DNA of 64,000 nucleotides from Corbicula japonica (lineage: Eukaryota > Mollusca > Bivalvia > Venerida > Cyrenidae): NCBI GenBank assembly GCA_038501625.1, contig JAZAYU010000053.1:668501-732500 (forward strand), written 5' to 3'. The stretch's first letter is position 1. Each line of letters begins with the position of its first letter. A program made the position numbers and the translations under genes. This document shows, in pieces, positions 36,501-46,239 of the stretch. The notes below the pieces were generated by a model. That model ran no database searches, was not told the DNA's origin, and saw only the letters and a program-made list of their open reading frames with translations.

Positions 36501-39500
36501 ACGGATTATGACTGATTTTACTGTAATACCTGTAGAGGGCTTACCTCAATATATTTCTGTGTGATTTCCCACTTGACACTGGCTATTTTCTCTATGAGTT
36601 GATGCAACAGGAAGCCCATGAGCCCAATACTAAACCCTATCAGTCCCATCATACCCCAGGTCTCTAACTGGAAGCTAAATGATATAAATATAACATCTTC
36701 CTTATGTTATTACTGAACAAAAGCATGTAGCAAACTATACTTGTGTGAAAAGCTATCAAGTCCTATAACAAATAAAACACAACCAAGGAAAGTCATTACC
36801 AAATTTTCATATTTTAAATGAAATGTATTCAACTTGTGTAATTATTTCTCCAATATTATGCTAAAGCAACAACAGAAGCAAAGAGCTATTCTGTAGCATC
36901 CTTTTCTCTGAGAAAGTTAGTGTATGCTGATAACATTGCCATGTTTAACTTTTGGCTTGTTTTCCTTTCATGGTCTCTGAATGATGACCAGCTCTTTAAG
37001 GTAATTTTATTTTTTGAAGAGATTTAACTCATTGAAAGTAGAAGACTTTACAAGTTATAGAAGATCTAACTTTATAATGTTTATGAATTACCACAAAGCT
37101 GACCACTAGTACTATACACACTTTGCCTATTCACAGTTACGTTAAGCTTTTTCACTTACAACTGTTACTTAACCCTTTACCCCATAAAATATGGCTGTTA
37201 TTCATGGGTGAACAGTGTAGATCCAGATCAGCTGGCACATCTGTGTCATTTGATCAGAATCTACATTGTTTTCTTTTTGATTCATTAAGTTATAAGGTGA
37301 CCAAGAAGAGAACAGTGTAGATGCAGATTAGATGTGCAATTTGATCTGGATCTACACTGTTCCCACATGTATGCTGTCTTTGTATGTATTATCTACCATG
37401 TCATGTGACCATTGCATTCTGTCTAGGTATGTATTATTTATCATGTCATGTGATCATTGTAAACTGTCTCTGAATGTGTAATTTATCATGTAACAAGAAA
37501 CATGTAAGTGTTTATGTTACTTTATAAATTTTATGAATCTGAATCTGTGATAAAACCCATATGATAATGTATGTGCCTATAGGGTGAAGGATTAATTATA
37601 ATCAATGTGAAAAACTTGTCATTAAAACTATACCGTATAGCGGGTAATTTCTGCGGATGCCAAATTTCTGCGGTCTTTGGATGAAATCGCAGAAATATGT
37701 CCAGCAGAAAAAAAACCCAGCAGAAATTTAAATCGCAAAATATTATCTCATTGTTATCATATAGGCATAGTATAAACGCGACATTTGCTCAAACATTTCT
37801 CAAACATTCAAATCAGTTGAATAGTTGTTTGAGAGTTGTTATTCATCGGATAGATAATATCTTTTTGTTATTTTTTGATAAAATAAATTGAGTAACAGGT
37901 ATTACCCATGAATAAAATATCTGTGAAAAACAAATAGTATGTGTACATATATCACAGTCGTGTTATTCTTACGACACCTTACCCAATATGAACCGCAGAA
38001 ATTTATCCTTCATGGGAACCGAAAACGCAGAAATAAAAAACGCAGAAATTTTTGCATCCATTTTTGAAGGTAAAACGCAGAAATTTATGACCGCAGAAAT
38101 AACCCGCTATACGGTAACTATTGAATTCAAAGCTTAATTGTCTTCTTAGGCTTTGTGGTAAACACAGGGCTTTTCATCAGAAAATTGGGAAGAGGCCCTG
38201 GCCTTTCCAATTGGGAAATTTATGCGCAATAATTGTTTATTTTGGGAAAACAACATTAATTAAAAGATGGGTTCTACTTTATGAAATTAAATAGTAATAG
38301 GTATTTTTAACTTAAGTTAAATCTAATTTATTAAGCACTTTATTTTCCAGACTTCAATTTTCAAACACTCCTCCCAGGAGTTTTAACCTTTTTAGGACAT
38401 CTTACCTAGCATTTTGGGAAGAGTTTTTGACACAATTGGGAAAAATACTATATTTTTGGATTGGGAAAAGGCCTTTTATAGGCCTCTGTTATATAAGGAT
38501 GAAACGCCCTGAAACAGAGTGTTAAAGTACAAGATAATATGCTAAACTGTGAACTTTATATACTTGCTAAGGTAATTTCTTACCTGGAAACTTTTTGCTT
38601 TCTAATCCAGTTTTTGTAGATGTCACTGTGTGAAGGGAGGTAATCCAGACTTTCATATGCTGCCAAAGTCTGTTTTTCTTGATCTGTGTACTTATGGGTT
38701 GTGTTCAGTGGCTCAAAATCTCTGCCCTGCAATAATAATAAAAACATGCTTTAAGGAATTCAATGTATTCAGTTGAAAAATTATTAAAGTATATAAAAAT
38801 AATCTTGTAATTTATTTCAATCCTCTATCTGATATGAATCCTAAAGTTTGATGTTTTCACTATTAACATATTTGGATAAAGTCTAATAAGAATCAGATGT
38901 CAATTAATGTTGAGTTTTAATCCATAGAATCACCATTAATCACATGGGTGATCAATAAAGATCCAGATCAGCCTGCACATCTGTGCCATCAGATCAGGAT
39001 CTTTATTTTTGTTTGTTGTTGAATAAAGGAAACAATATAAATGTGCAGATATAAAGGCTGAGCTTGATTTTGACTGGTTATACATGTGATATAAGACATA
39101 TCCACTGAGTAAAGAGTCTATTTAGAGTTTTAGACAAGTTTACAGAGTTGACATGGTAAATGTATCTCTTTCTTAAAAAGTATTTTATAAAACCAAATCA
39201 CATTTAATTATCTGGGTTGACTTTTATACACTGCTCTGTAAAGATATTGCAAAACAGAAATTCAACTAAACAAACAATAATAAAACGATAGACTTTAGAT
39301 TTCAGAATTGTATTTAAACACTTGACAATATATCCTATCAAAAACAACATTCTTAGAATTTAAGCATCGTTACTCTTAAACTAGACTTTATCTGCCCTCA
39401 TTTATAATATTGTATCAATTGGTTAATCCTTCAGTGCCACATCTAATTATTACCTAACTTCACACTAATTACATTTACCACCAAGAAGGGATCCATATCA

Positions 39501-39946
39501 GCCTTGGGACACACTGTAAATCTTGAATAATAAAATATAAATAAAAATTTCCACAAAACAGATTATAAACATATCTTTTACCCAGGTGTACATAAAAAGA
39601 CAACATCTTGGGACATGTAATTATCCAGTGTGCCCTGTTCCATGTATAGTACTGCACTGTTATAGTCTGATATTAAAGCAATTAACTGTTATAAAGAAAG
39701 GCAGGTCAATCACACTTATTCATCAGGTTATATAATTTTGAAAGCCCCTACCGAGGCAAGAAAACTGTATTCATCATCAGTGTGGTACAAGTTGCTGTCA
39801 TCATTCTCTGGCTCCTGAAACACTGTCCCAGACTTGCCGAGAACCTTCTTTACCCTGTTTGTCACCACTGAACCTCGAACCGATGGTGTCACATCACCAT
39901 CCATTGCTGTGCCATCAGAGTCCATCCTGTTATAATCACTGGCCAT
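19981..39946 (-). CDS. CLC-family Cl-/H+ antiporter, ClC-6/ClC-7-like (intracellular type)
   Basis: Seventeen coding exons splice in frame to 875 residues (human ClC-6 has 869, ClC-7 805): 39946-39752, 38726-38584, 36674-36545, 35856-35776, 35337-35162, 34691-34599, 33814-33571, 33177-32983, 32396-32308, 31939-31809, 31364-31193, 29350-29179, 28357-28191, 24526-24350, 22174-22069, 21368-21273 and 20241-19981. The family exchanges Cl- for H+ across endosomal or lysosomal membranes as dimers. GSGIPE lies at residues 191-196, the gating glutamate at E235 and the proton glutamate at E302. Their 67-residue spacing equals that of human ClC-6/7. A polar cytosolic N-terminus of about 110 residues and two CBS domains flank the membrane part. 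Several lumenal N-glycosylation sequons recall ClC-6. The start is supported by an in-frame TAA upstream. GPEGP in place of GKEGP marks it as divergent from both vertebrate paralogues, so the orthologue is left open. Confidence 0.93.
20277..20470. repeat. Family A MITE in the last CLC intron
   Basis: TTAACCCTTACCTTCCTATA lies on the left and ATATATGGAGGAAAGGTTTAA on the right. The left end is only about 36 bp from the acceptor of the last CLC exon (20241). Confidence 0.75.
21213..21248. repeat. AT/CA-rich microsatellite
   Basis: An impure mixture of CACACATA, ATATAT and TATAATATAATATA, about 35 bp long and about 25 bp from the donor of CLC exon 16 (21273). Confidence 0.6.
21868..22030. repeat. 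Family A MITE, decayed
   Basis: AAATCCAGATCAGCAAG and AAGTGAACAGTGTAG are recognisable. The GATC palindromes and both ends have drifted. Confidence 0.5.
22657..24070. mobile_element. Tandem-repeat-carrying element C-I (about 9 x 145 bp)
   Basis: The left end is CAAGAGGGCCATGATGGCCC, itself a hairpin, followed by GCTCACCTGAG. The right end is CTCAGGTGAGCTAAAAAT, so the inner termini are inverted. Inside are about nine head-to-tail units of about 145 bp, each with TTTTTAGTAACAGTGACC, CATCCTGACCAAGTTTCATG and GCTAGAGTGTTAACAAG. A GACGACGG-type simple run precedes the right end. It lies in the CLC intron between exons 14 and 15. There is no open frame, so the element is non-autonomous. Confidence 0.8.
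24089..24331. repeat. Family A MITE, near-consensus copy
   Basis: It runs from TTTTAACCCTTTCCTCCATA to TAGAGGAAAGGGTTAA. It contains CCAGATCAGCCGGCACATCC, GTCTGATCAGGATCTGCACT and their inverted partners. The right end is 19 bp from the donor of CLC exon 14 (24350). Confidence 0.88.
24757..24953. repeat. Family A MITE, shortened
   Basis: TTAACTCTTTACTCCACACA lies on the left and ACATACATGGAGTAAACAG on the right. The centre is partly deleted. Confidence 0.65.
24971..25450. repeat. Family A MITE split by another family A MITE
   Basis: The outer copy runs 24971-25114 (CAACCCTTTACTCCATAGAT to CCTGTGCAGA) and resumes at 25363-25450 (GATAAGACGGCAGG to TTGGAGGAAAGGGTTAA). The interruption is a complete younger copy at 25119-25358. 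Confidence 0.8.
25119..25358. repeat. Young family A MITE with TTAA target duplication
   Basis: CCCTTTCCTCCATAGACACA on the left and GAAGGAAAGGG on the right are flanked by TTAA at 25115-25118 and 25359-25362. Insertion within another copy exposes the boundaries. TTAA target sites with CCC-starting ends are the hallmark of piggyBac-type transposition. Confidence 0.85.
25451..28190. other. CLC intron 13, AT-rich
   Basis: No exon signal is supported. The stretch 25890-26040 shares GAGTTATGGGTCTTGTTGG-like sequence with the IMP4-intron repeats near 58015. Family B fragments lie at 27030-27185. Confidence 0.5.
27030..27185. repeat. Two family B fragments
   Basis: AAGTCTAAAATCTCAAGCAT and then GGGCCCAAGATTATAAAACT with CAGTTTTATAATCTTCAG. 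The arms are separated and partly inverted relative to intact copies. Confidence 0.5.
28383..28566. repeat. Family A MITE, diverged
   Basis: TTAACATTTTACTCCACATG marks the left end, and GATCAGGATCTACACTGTTC is kept. The right terminus is lost. Confidence 0.6.
28815..29055. repeat. Two adjacent family B MITE copies
   Basis: The first (about 28820-28955) is diverged, with ACCAGTCTCCGTTCTCAGCA. The second (about 28970-29055) has GAGCATGGAAACCAGTCTCA and ends TTTTGTAACCTTGGAC, lacking most of its right arm. Confidence 0.6.
29378..29588. repeat. Family A MITE copy
   Basis: TCCCTTTACTCTATAAAAA lies on the left and ATGGAGTAAACAGTTAA on the right, with AAAGCGAACAGTGCAGGTCC between them. Confidence 0.65.
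30686..30910. repeat. Family A MITE copy
   Basis: TGATCCAGATCAGTCGCACT and CAGGCTGATCTGGATCTACA are the cores. The right end is TATGAAGTAAGAGTTAA. Confidence 0.65.
30926..31160. repeat. Family A MITE next to the exon 11 splice donor
   Basis: TTAACCCTTTCTTCCATATA opens and TATGGAGGAAAGGGTAA closes. Both cores are intact (GATCCAGATCAGCCGGCACA; GTGCCGGCTGATCCGGATCT). It ends about 30 bp from the donor of CLC exon 11 (31193). Confidence 0.85.
31613..31690. repeat. Short hairpin repeat (family H), copy 2
   Basis: TTGGTTTGATTGAGCCCG and GTGAGCGCAACTCT match the ends of the 3145-3235 copy in the opposite orientation. The loop has been shortened. Confidence 0.6.
31809..32396 (-). CDS. CLC exons 9-10: glycosylated, Cys-rich lumenal loop
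   Basis: Exon 9 (32396-32308) codes a membrane segment then SCTEFTCIQGKDGEA. Exon 10 (31939-31809) follows with GCFNDTRN, RYTCPVG, SNTTYFTNGTYNE. Three N-X-T sequons and four cysteines lie in the loop where human ClC-6 is N-glycosylated and ClC-7 is not. Exon 10 is joined using the acceptor TTGCAG at 31940-31942, which is the one that keeps frame. A stronger-looking TTTAG acceptor at 31972-31974 would add 32 bases and shift the frame into a stop. Confidence 0.75.
32126..32146. repeat. (AT)n microsatellite
   Basis: About eight AT dinucleotides within a CLC intron. Confidence 0.7.
33205..33420. repeat. Family A MITE copy
   Basis: TTAACTATTTCCTCCATAAA on the left, with GATCAGGATCTGGACTGTTC and CAGGCTGATCTGGATCTACA inside. 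The right end is degraded. Its left end is about 27 bp from CLC exon 8 (33177). Confidence 0.7.
33571..35337 (-). CDS. CLC exons 5-7: selectivity filter and both transport glutamates
   Basis: Exon 5 (35337-35162) codes YLRPCAGGSGIPEVTGFLNG and, 30 residues on, GLPVGPEGPMIHLG. Exon 6 (34691-34599) gives GLVGAGLSQFKSETLG. Exon 7 (33814-33571) gives NFISAGAAAGVSSAFGAPVG, then GLLFSMEEVSSFW. The serine of GSGIP favours chloride over nitrate in this superfamily. E235 corresponds to the external gate and the second E of SMEE (E302) to the internal proton acceptor, so antiport is expected. The proline before the gating glutamate replaces the usual lysine or arginine. Confidence 0.92.
34182..34326. 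repeat. Family B palindromic MITE, best-preserved copy
   Basis: It opens AAGGTTATAAAACTGAGTTT and closes ACTCAGTTTTATAACCTTGG. The centre is GGCGACCAGTCGCC, flanked by GATTGGCTGAAAT and ATTTCAGCCAATC. The arms of about 65 bp are almost perfectly complementary. Confidence 0.9.
35586..35650. repeat. Family A MITE fragment
   Basis: CCCTTAACCATTTGCACCCA and AAATCCAGATCTGCCAGCAC are the only recognisable parts. Confidence 0.45.
36134..36297 (+). CDS. Candidate exon of an unrecognised secreted protein, opposite to the CLC gene
   Basis: An open stretch is bounded by a strong acceptor (TTTTTGTTTTTTACAG, ending 36133) and a strong donor (CACAAG|GTAAAAC). It codes SLVFLFLPIIFGSICDIPVT, a signal-peptide-like hydrophobic run, followed by SFCNGYYYSKIEDR, FGTVTADGHKTCMQGG and ITR. 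An ATG at 36104 would read straight through the acceptor in the same frame. Three cysteines and the leader suggest secretion. No partner exons or known family were recognised, and it lies in the CLC intron between exons 3 and 4 on the other strand. It may be a lone exon of a nested gene, a pseudo-exon or chance. Confidence 0.35.
37169..37596. repeat. Family A MITE with extra internal sequence
   Basis: TTAACCCTTTACCCCATAAA opens, GTAGATCCAGATCAGCTGGC and GATCTGGATCTACACTGTTC are the cores, and TATAGGGTGAAGGATTAA closes. About 150 bp of TGTATGTATTATCTACCATG-type tandem sequence (three diverged units) is inserted in the right arm. Confidence 0.6.
37633..38114. mobile_element. MITE with perfect TIRs and an internal GCAGAAAT array
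   Basis: The left end CCGTATAGCGGGTAATTTCT is mirrored by AGAAATAACCCGCTATACGG at the right, with TA on both outer sides (37631-37632 and 38115-38116). The motif CGCAGAAAT or its complement occurs about ten times and crowds both ends. No coding frame is kept. TA flanks suggest a Tc1/mariner- or related DDE-mobilised MITE. Confidence 0.85.
38922..39118. repeat. Family A MITE copy
   Basis: AATCCATAGAATCACC, AAGATCCAGATCAGCCTGCA and CATCAGATCAGGATCTTTAT are recognisable. The right arm is diverged, ending ATCCACTGAGTAAAGAG. Confidence 0.55.
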
Positions 39947-39975
39947 CAGAGTGGACCCATGGATTTAGAGATCTT
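39947..39975 (-). promoter_or_regulatory. CLC 5' untranslated exon part with a 4-codon upstream ORF
   Basis: TTCTCAG at 39976-39982 is a good splice acceptor, so the 5' leader continues in an undetected upstream exon, perhaps in or beyond the N gap. Within the 29 leader bases of this exon lies ATGGGTCCACTCTGA, a four-codon upstream ORF whose TGA overlaps the main ATG as TGATG. This arrangement can lower or reinitiate translation; here that is inference. Confidence 0.65.
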
Positions 39976-40014
39976 CTGAGAAGATTAGAAAAACAAATAG
40001 CAATTAATAACTAG

Positions 40015-40245
40015 ATGGTGAAAACAGAGTGCATGCCTCCCCAGTTGCTCAGTAATGGGAGGGAAATACTCATGTGTCCTTGACCTTTGACCCAGTGACC
40101 CCAAAATCAATAGCTTCCAAAAGGAGTCCAATCATACTGTGAAGTTTGCAGACACTTGCTTGGAAAATGGAATAATGAATTTGAACTTTCTGTGCAAATT
40201 AAGGCCAATGTGGTCTTGACCTTTGTCCCAGTAACACCATAAACA
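40015..40245. repeat. Dispersed repeat fragment with hairpin-like left end
   Basis: GCATGCCTCCCCAGTTGC near TCAGTAATGGGAGG forms an imperfect hairpin. It is followed by CCTTGACCTTTGACCCAGTG, a phrase also found in the repeats at 55190 and 57840. No right end was found. Confidence 0.4.
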
Positions 40246-40529
40246 ATAGTATGCAAATGTTGGCATCATTTTTATTATCAGTGTAACAGCTGCAATATTC
40301 TGATTATTTTCAACCAAGAACACCCTTCTATATTCATAAACTACACTTCTGTATTCATGAACTACACTGCTACTTTGAAAGATATAAAGGAAAACACTGT
40401 TGATCATGAGTATTCAAGATTAACAATATTAAGCCCTCTTACACTCTCTCTTACACTCTGGCAGTGAGGAACATTCAGAACTGTAAATGAATGGCATATT
40501 CAAAGCAGTGTTTTATGTTCAACTGATAT

Positions 40530-41029
40530 NNNNNNNNNNNNNNNNNNNNNNNNNNNNNNNNNNNNNNNNNNNNNNNNNNNNNNNNNNNNNNNNNNNNNNN
40601 NNNNNNNNNNNNNNNNNNNNNNNNNNNNNNNNNNNNNNNNNNNNNNNNNNNNNNNNNNNNNNNNNNNNNNNNNNNNNNNNNNNNNNNNNNNNNNNNNNNN
40701 NNNNNNNNNNNNNNNNNNNNNNNNNNNNNNNNNNNNNNNNNNNNNNNNNNNNNNNNNNNNNNNNNNNNNNNNNNNNNNNNNNNNNNNNNNNNNNNNNNNN
40801 NNNNNNNNNNNNNNNNNNNNNNNNNNNNNNNNNNNNNNNNNNNNNNNNNNNNNNNNNNNNNNNNNNNNNNNNNNNNNNNNNNNNNNNNNNNNNNNNNNNN
40901 NNNNNNNNNNNNNNNNNNNNNNNNNNNNNNNNNNNNNNNNNNNNNNNNNNNNNNNNNNNNNNNNNNNNNNNNNNNNNNNNNNNNNNNNNNNNNNNNNNNN
41001 NNNNNNNNNNNNNNNNNNNNNNNNNNNNN
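40530..41029. other. Assembly gap (500 N)
   Basis: Exactly 500 N, the usual placeholder for a gap of unknown size. The open frames reading across it are artefacts. CLC 5' leader sequence could be hidden here. Confidence 0.99.
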
Positions 41030-41559
41030 TTCACTTTGTGATCAGAAGCGTGATCAACATGACTGGGTTACGCATGCACTGTTGTAAGATGTTGACATTA
41101 ATGGAAAGCATGCCCTGATGTAAGATGTTAAATGTATTTTATTAGTCACTAAAAATAAATTCAGAAAAGAAAATAACCGATAATCATGATAAAAGTACAT
41201 CACTGATGTAACAAGTGCTCACTACAACACCATTATTGAAGGTTGATATTTGTATAGAGGCGGAACACAAAGGTCGCTTTTTTGTCCGTCTGTCCGCTAC
41301 ATTGGATATATTTTTTCATGTCTTTATATTGTTTTAGAAAACTTTCAAATTATATTGCTTACAACATGAAGCATAAATAAAAAGTGCAAGTTCACATTAG
41401 ACAGATTATGCTTATTTAAAACATGGTGGGTGTAACATCCCCGTTAGTACTTTGTTTTTGTTACGTGCTGTCATTCATGTTGGGCTCTTTTTAACATTAT
41501 TGTTATTCTGACAACATTACCTGTGGGTGACACAACTGTTCAACTGAACAAACATCCAT

Positions 41560-41690
41560 TGCCCAAGGTTATAAAACTGAGCATGGAAACCAGTCTCAAA
41601 TCTCAAGCATCTGATTAGCTGAAACGGCGAAATCAGATGCTCGAGATTTGAGACTGGTTTCCAATCTCAGTTTTATAACCTTCAACCCAG
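41560..41690. repeat. Family B palindromic MITE with shortened centre
   Basis: CCCAAGGTTATAAAACTGAG to CTCAGTTTTATAACCTT. The middle has lost about 15 bp: GAAACGGCGAAATCAGATGC replaces the full palindrome centre. Confidence 0.8.
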
Positions 41691-41929
41691 GTTTTGTAGG
41701 GCCACTTTCTATAATACAATAATCATTAAGATAATCATGATTGTTAAGTTTTCATCAGCAGGGTATTGGAGCCATCAAACATAAAGGTTCACCTGGCAAA
41801 CCCATACAAAAGACAACGTCTGTGTTTATATACTGCTCAAAAGTTTGTAACGGCCACATTAATTACTTTCTGGTGCCAGAACTTGTACATGAAAGAATTT
41901 GATAAAAATAAGTTAACAAAAATCAAACT

Positions 41930-42560
41930 TGCTGGTCTTACATTTGTAACAGGGTCATGACATTTGTACGTATTGTCAAGTATCAGGCCACTAAACCCAA
42001 TTCACACTGATTACCTACAAACAGAGGGTCATTGAATTGATAGGTAAGTTTTAATGAATTATATCCATGATATTTGTGGGAAATGAAAAAAAAATCCAAC
42101 TTGCATAAATTAGCTAGCCCTGTGTTCAAGTATATAAAGAGGAGAGATAATCCATAAAAAATAACAGTTAGGTACCTTTCTAGGGTCATTATATGTGCAC
42201 TAGTATGTGACTGTGTAATGTTACATATTGCCACTATTTGCATAAATTTAGAACTTCCTGATCCAGTTTACCTTTTTCTAAGTACATAAAGCGGACATTA
42301 TCCATTAAATAAGTATGTGCCTTCTTTGTCAGGGTCATGACATGTGCACTGTTTAGTAAGTGTGTAACTTTTCATGCCACTGCTATGTGAAGAAACTGAG
42401 AAATAGTCAACTTGCTGAAAAAGGATAACAATATTTAAGTAAAAAATGGGGAGATAACCCCAGAAATAAGGTAGCCAGAGTTATGCAACTTGTTACGTAA
42501 TGACCTGTATACTGTTAAGTGTGTAAACTTTCATGCCACAGCTCTTGGTAGAAACTAAGA
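41930..42560. repeat. Diverged tandem repeat, about four units of about 170 bp
   Basis: AGGGTCATGACATTTGTAC, AGGGTCATTATATGTGCAC, AGGGTCATGACATGTGCAC and TACGTAATGACCTGTATAC recur at regular spacing, each followed by a TGTGTAA...CATGCCAC-type phrase. The stretch runs up to the C-II element. Confidence 0.55.
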
Positions 42561-42684
42561 AATATCGTATTGCTGAAACAGGTAACTGGAGGCTGAAATC
42601 GGGCATTATTAACTCCTTGTGCTGAAATATTGGTTTTTGTGAAAGTTTATATATTTATTATTTTAAAGTGCAACTATTACAAAA

Positions 42685-44697
42685 CAAGAGGGCCATGGTG
42701 GCCCTAAATCGCTCACCTGAGTACTAAAGTACTCTCAGTTTTACCCCAGAGCCAACATTTAAATAATGCTGGTAAAGGGTCTCTTCACAATACTCAACAC
42801 GAAATTTCTAAGGATAGTCGCATTAGTTTCAGAGAAAAATGATTATTTATGTTTTCCTATATAAATCAATGTAAACTAAGAGAACTCTAGGGCATGGCCA
42901 ATTTTGGCCCAGGTGACATAATTTGAACAAACTTGGTAGATATCCACTAGACAATGCTACATACCAAATATCTAAGCTTAAGGCATGAGGTTTCCAGTAA
43001 AAAGATTTTTAAAAAGTGCCTTTTTAAGGGCCCCCAGGTCGGGGCCAATATTGACCCCAGGGCCAACATTTAAACAATGTTGGTAAAGAGTCTCTTCACA
43101 ATACTCAGCACCAAATATCTAAGATGTAGTCCTATTAGTTTCGAAGAAAAATGATTTTTCATGTTTTCCTATATAAATCAATGCAAACTAAGAGAACCCT
43201 GGGGCGTCGCCAATTTTGGCCCAGGGGACATAATTTGAACAAACTTGGTAGATATCCACTAGACAATGCTACATACCAAATATCTAATCTCAAGGCATTG
43301 AGGTTTCCAGTAGGAAGATTTTTAAAGTTTTCCTTTTCTACATGTTAAGGGCCCCCAGGACGGGGCCAATATTGACCCCAGGGCCAACATTTAAACAATG
43401 TTGGTAAAGGGTCTCTTCATAATACTCAACACCAAATATCTAAGGTCTAGTCCTATAAGTTTCGCAGAAAAATAATTTTTCATGTTTTCCTATATAAATC
43501 AATGTTATATAAGAGAACCCTGGGGCATGGTCAATTTTGGCCCAGGGCACATAATTTGAACAGACTTGGTAGATATCCACTAGACAATGCTACATACCAA
43601 ATATCTAAGCTTTAGGAATTGAGGTTTCCAGTAGAACAATTTTTAAAGTTTGCCTTTTTCACATATTAAGGGCCCCCGGGGCAGGGACAATTTTGACCCC
43701 AGGGCCAACTTTTAAACAAAGTTGATAAAGGGTCTCTACACAATACTCAGCACCAAATTCCTAAGATCTAGTCCTATTAGTTTTGGAGAAAAATGATTTT
43801 CATGTTTTTCCTATATAACTATTTGTAAACCTAGAGAACCATAAGGCGTGGCGGATTTTGGCCCAGGGGACATAATGTGAACAAATTTAGTAGATATCCA
43901 TTAGACAATGCTACTTACCAAATATCTAAACTGTACGCATTGTGGTTTGTGAGAAGAAGATTTTTAAAGATTTCCTTCATAAGTCTATGTAAAATGAAGT
44001 GACCCCTGGGTTGGGGCCAATTTTGACCCCAGGGTAATAATTTGAACAATCTTTGTAGAGTTCCACTAGAGGGTGCAAAATGTCAAATATCTAAGCTCTA
44101 GGCCTTGTGGTTGCAGACAAGAAGATTTTTAAAGTTTTTCATATATAAGTCTATGTAAAATTAAGTGACCCCTGGGGCAGGGCCAATTTTGACCCCAGGG
44201 AAATTATTTTGAACAATCTTTGTAGAGTTCCACTAGAGGGTGCAAAATGCCAAATATCTAAGCCTTAGGCCTTGTGGTTTCAGACAAGAAGATTTTTAAA
44301 GTTTTTCCTATATAAGTCTATGTAAAATGAAGTGACCCCTGGGGTGGGGCCAATTTTGACCACAGGGATATAATTTGAACAATCTTTGTAGAGTTCCACT
44401 AGAGGGTGCTAAATGCCAAATATCTAAGCTCTAGGCCTTGTGGTTTCAGACAAGAAGATTTTTAAAGTTTTTCCTTTAGGTTGCCATAGCAACCAGAGTT
44501 CTGCATGGAATTGATTTCTTTGAACAAATTTGGAAGAGCTTCATGCAAGGAACATCTGTGGCAAGTTTCATCAACTTTGGCCCAGGGGTTTAAGAGGAGA
44601 TGTCGTTTAAAGTAAAAGTTTACGGACGGACAGAGGCCGGACAAATTGCGATCACAAAAGCTCACCTTGTCACTACGTGACAGGTGAGCTAAAAACA
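42685..44697. mobile_element. Tandem-repeat-carrying element C-II
   Basis: The left end CAAGAGGGCCATGGTGGCCC then GCTCACCTGAG, and the right end CAGGTGAGCTAAAAAC, match the ends of element C-I, but the cargo is unrelated. First come about four units of about 300 bp (GGCCAACATTTAAACAATG; GGTAGATATCCACTAGACAA), then about three of about 170 bp (AATCTTTGTAGAGTTCCACT). The closing segment reads ACGGACGGACAG. It lies between IMP4 and the CLC gene. Confidence 0.8.
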
Positions 44698-45020
44698 CAG
44701 TTATCTAAACCATGGTCAAGTCAGTGTGATCTAAACTGATACAAACAGGACAAGGTCACTGTAAAAAGACAGGACAGTTTCAGTGTTTTCTGTTATCATT
44801 GTTGGAACTGTAGGTAACTGGTTTATCATGAACCAGTCAAGTCAGCCAGATTTATCAGTTTAGAATGTCTCAAATTGGTGACAACTAGTTTGAAGTATGG
44901 CCATTTCTTACAGGTCAAACTATGACATTACACAATTTTGTTATTGTAGAAAGTCGTTTAAAGTTTAAAATTTTAGTTTAAACTAATTTTATATTAATAG
45001 AAAAACAATCTCATTTTGGG

Positions 45021-45268
45021 GCACGTCACTGGAAAAGGTACCTTCGGACGGAAGACGTCAATCTTTGAAATGACTTCATAAATGTTAGAAGACAGTATTA
45101 TTCACTATGCATTTCGCGGTAAAAATACCATTTTATTGTAACAATGTTTAACAAAATCACATTTATGATATCAGAAATCGATTTATAGTTGTAAGTTCTT
45201 TCTTAATTTAGTAAAAACTAAAATATCACTTAAAATTGCCGAAGGTACCTTTTTCCCATGACGCGCAC
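45021..45268. repeat. MITE with 25-bp terminal inverted repeats
   Basis: GTCACTGGAAAAGGTACCTT at the left end and AAGGTACCTTTTTCCCATGA at the right are inverted complements with two differences. The inside is AT-rich and non-coding. Confidence 0.7.
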
Positions 45269-46233
45269 CATTTCACATCCAGCAAACTTAAACACCTAAA
45301 AATTGTGTGTCAGAGTATTGCATGAATTTATGCACATGCAATTGTCATTTTCATCTTCTGCAAAAAAAATTAATTCAATCAAAATCAAAGGATACCACAG
45401 TGTTCCCTTTATTGTAGAAGTATCATATTGGGGAGAATCAATATGGAAGTGAAATATGCATATCTGCAATTGCCACTCCAGAAGACAGCCTCCCGACACA
45501 GCCCACCAGCAGAGATAAAAAGAGAGCAAGGGTTTATAAGCTGCAACAGAGCTTAGCACCAAGCATGAACTGAGTGGGCAGTGCTTAGCAGCCAGCTTGA
45601 ATAGAGATAGTGGAGCTTATCAGCCATTGATTTTAAAATAGATGTCTAGTTGGAAATTATTGTTTGGAGTTGGTTATGAAATGTGAATTCAGTAACACAT
45701 GATATTCTGATATTAATTTCATTCTCAAGTTGTTACATGTTAGCTCTTTAACACGAGATTATTATAAAGCTGAAAATACCAACTCTGTCAAGCACATACG
45801 GCAATGTGCTTCCAAGGGACCTAACACAGACTTCACACATATAAATCTTCAATGATGACTTGAAGAGTAGTGTCCCTGCTCATTTCCACAGATCCCCAAG
45901 GCTGAATGTGCCATGACAACATAATTCATCTTGACTTCACTCACTGGTGATTCAATAATTGTAACAGAAGCTGAATAGTCAGTATTAGTCACTCTCTTCT
46001 AGTATGGTCTTTTTTGTCACTAACAAATATTGCACTCTCAAATATGTGTTAAAAGTCACAGACAATTTAAACATTCCATAGTGTTTCTGTGATGCAAAAA
46101 TGTTTCTGATAAATGAAGATGTGATGCAAAATTGTTTATTAACTTTAACAAGAAATTTCTATATAATAATATTAATATATATTTAACATATTAAAAATAT
46201 CTGTTACTTGGACCTCAATTTCCAAAAGATAAA

Positions 46234-46239
46234 TTTATT
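46234..46239 (-). terminator. Candidate IMP4 polyadenylation signal
   Basis: On the minus strand AATAAA lies about 190 bases after the IMP4 stop. It is the first exact AATAAA seen downstream. No transcript evidence is available. Confidence 0.45.

Noticed and set aside
40487..41041. Open frames of 171 and 184 codons
   Set aside because: They read through the 500-N gap.
45296..45562. 88-codon minus-strand open frame between IMP4 and the CLC gene
   Set aside because: No recognisable domain and no splice context. It lies next to MITE F in repetitive surroundings.
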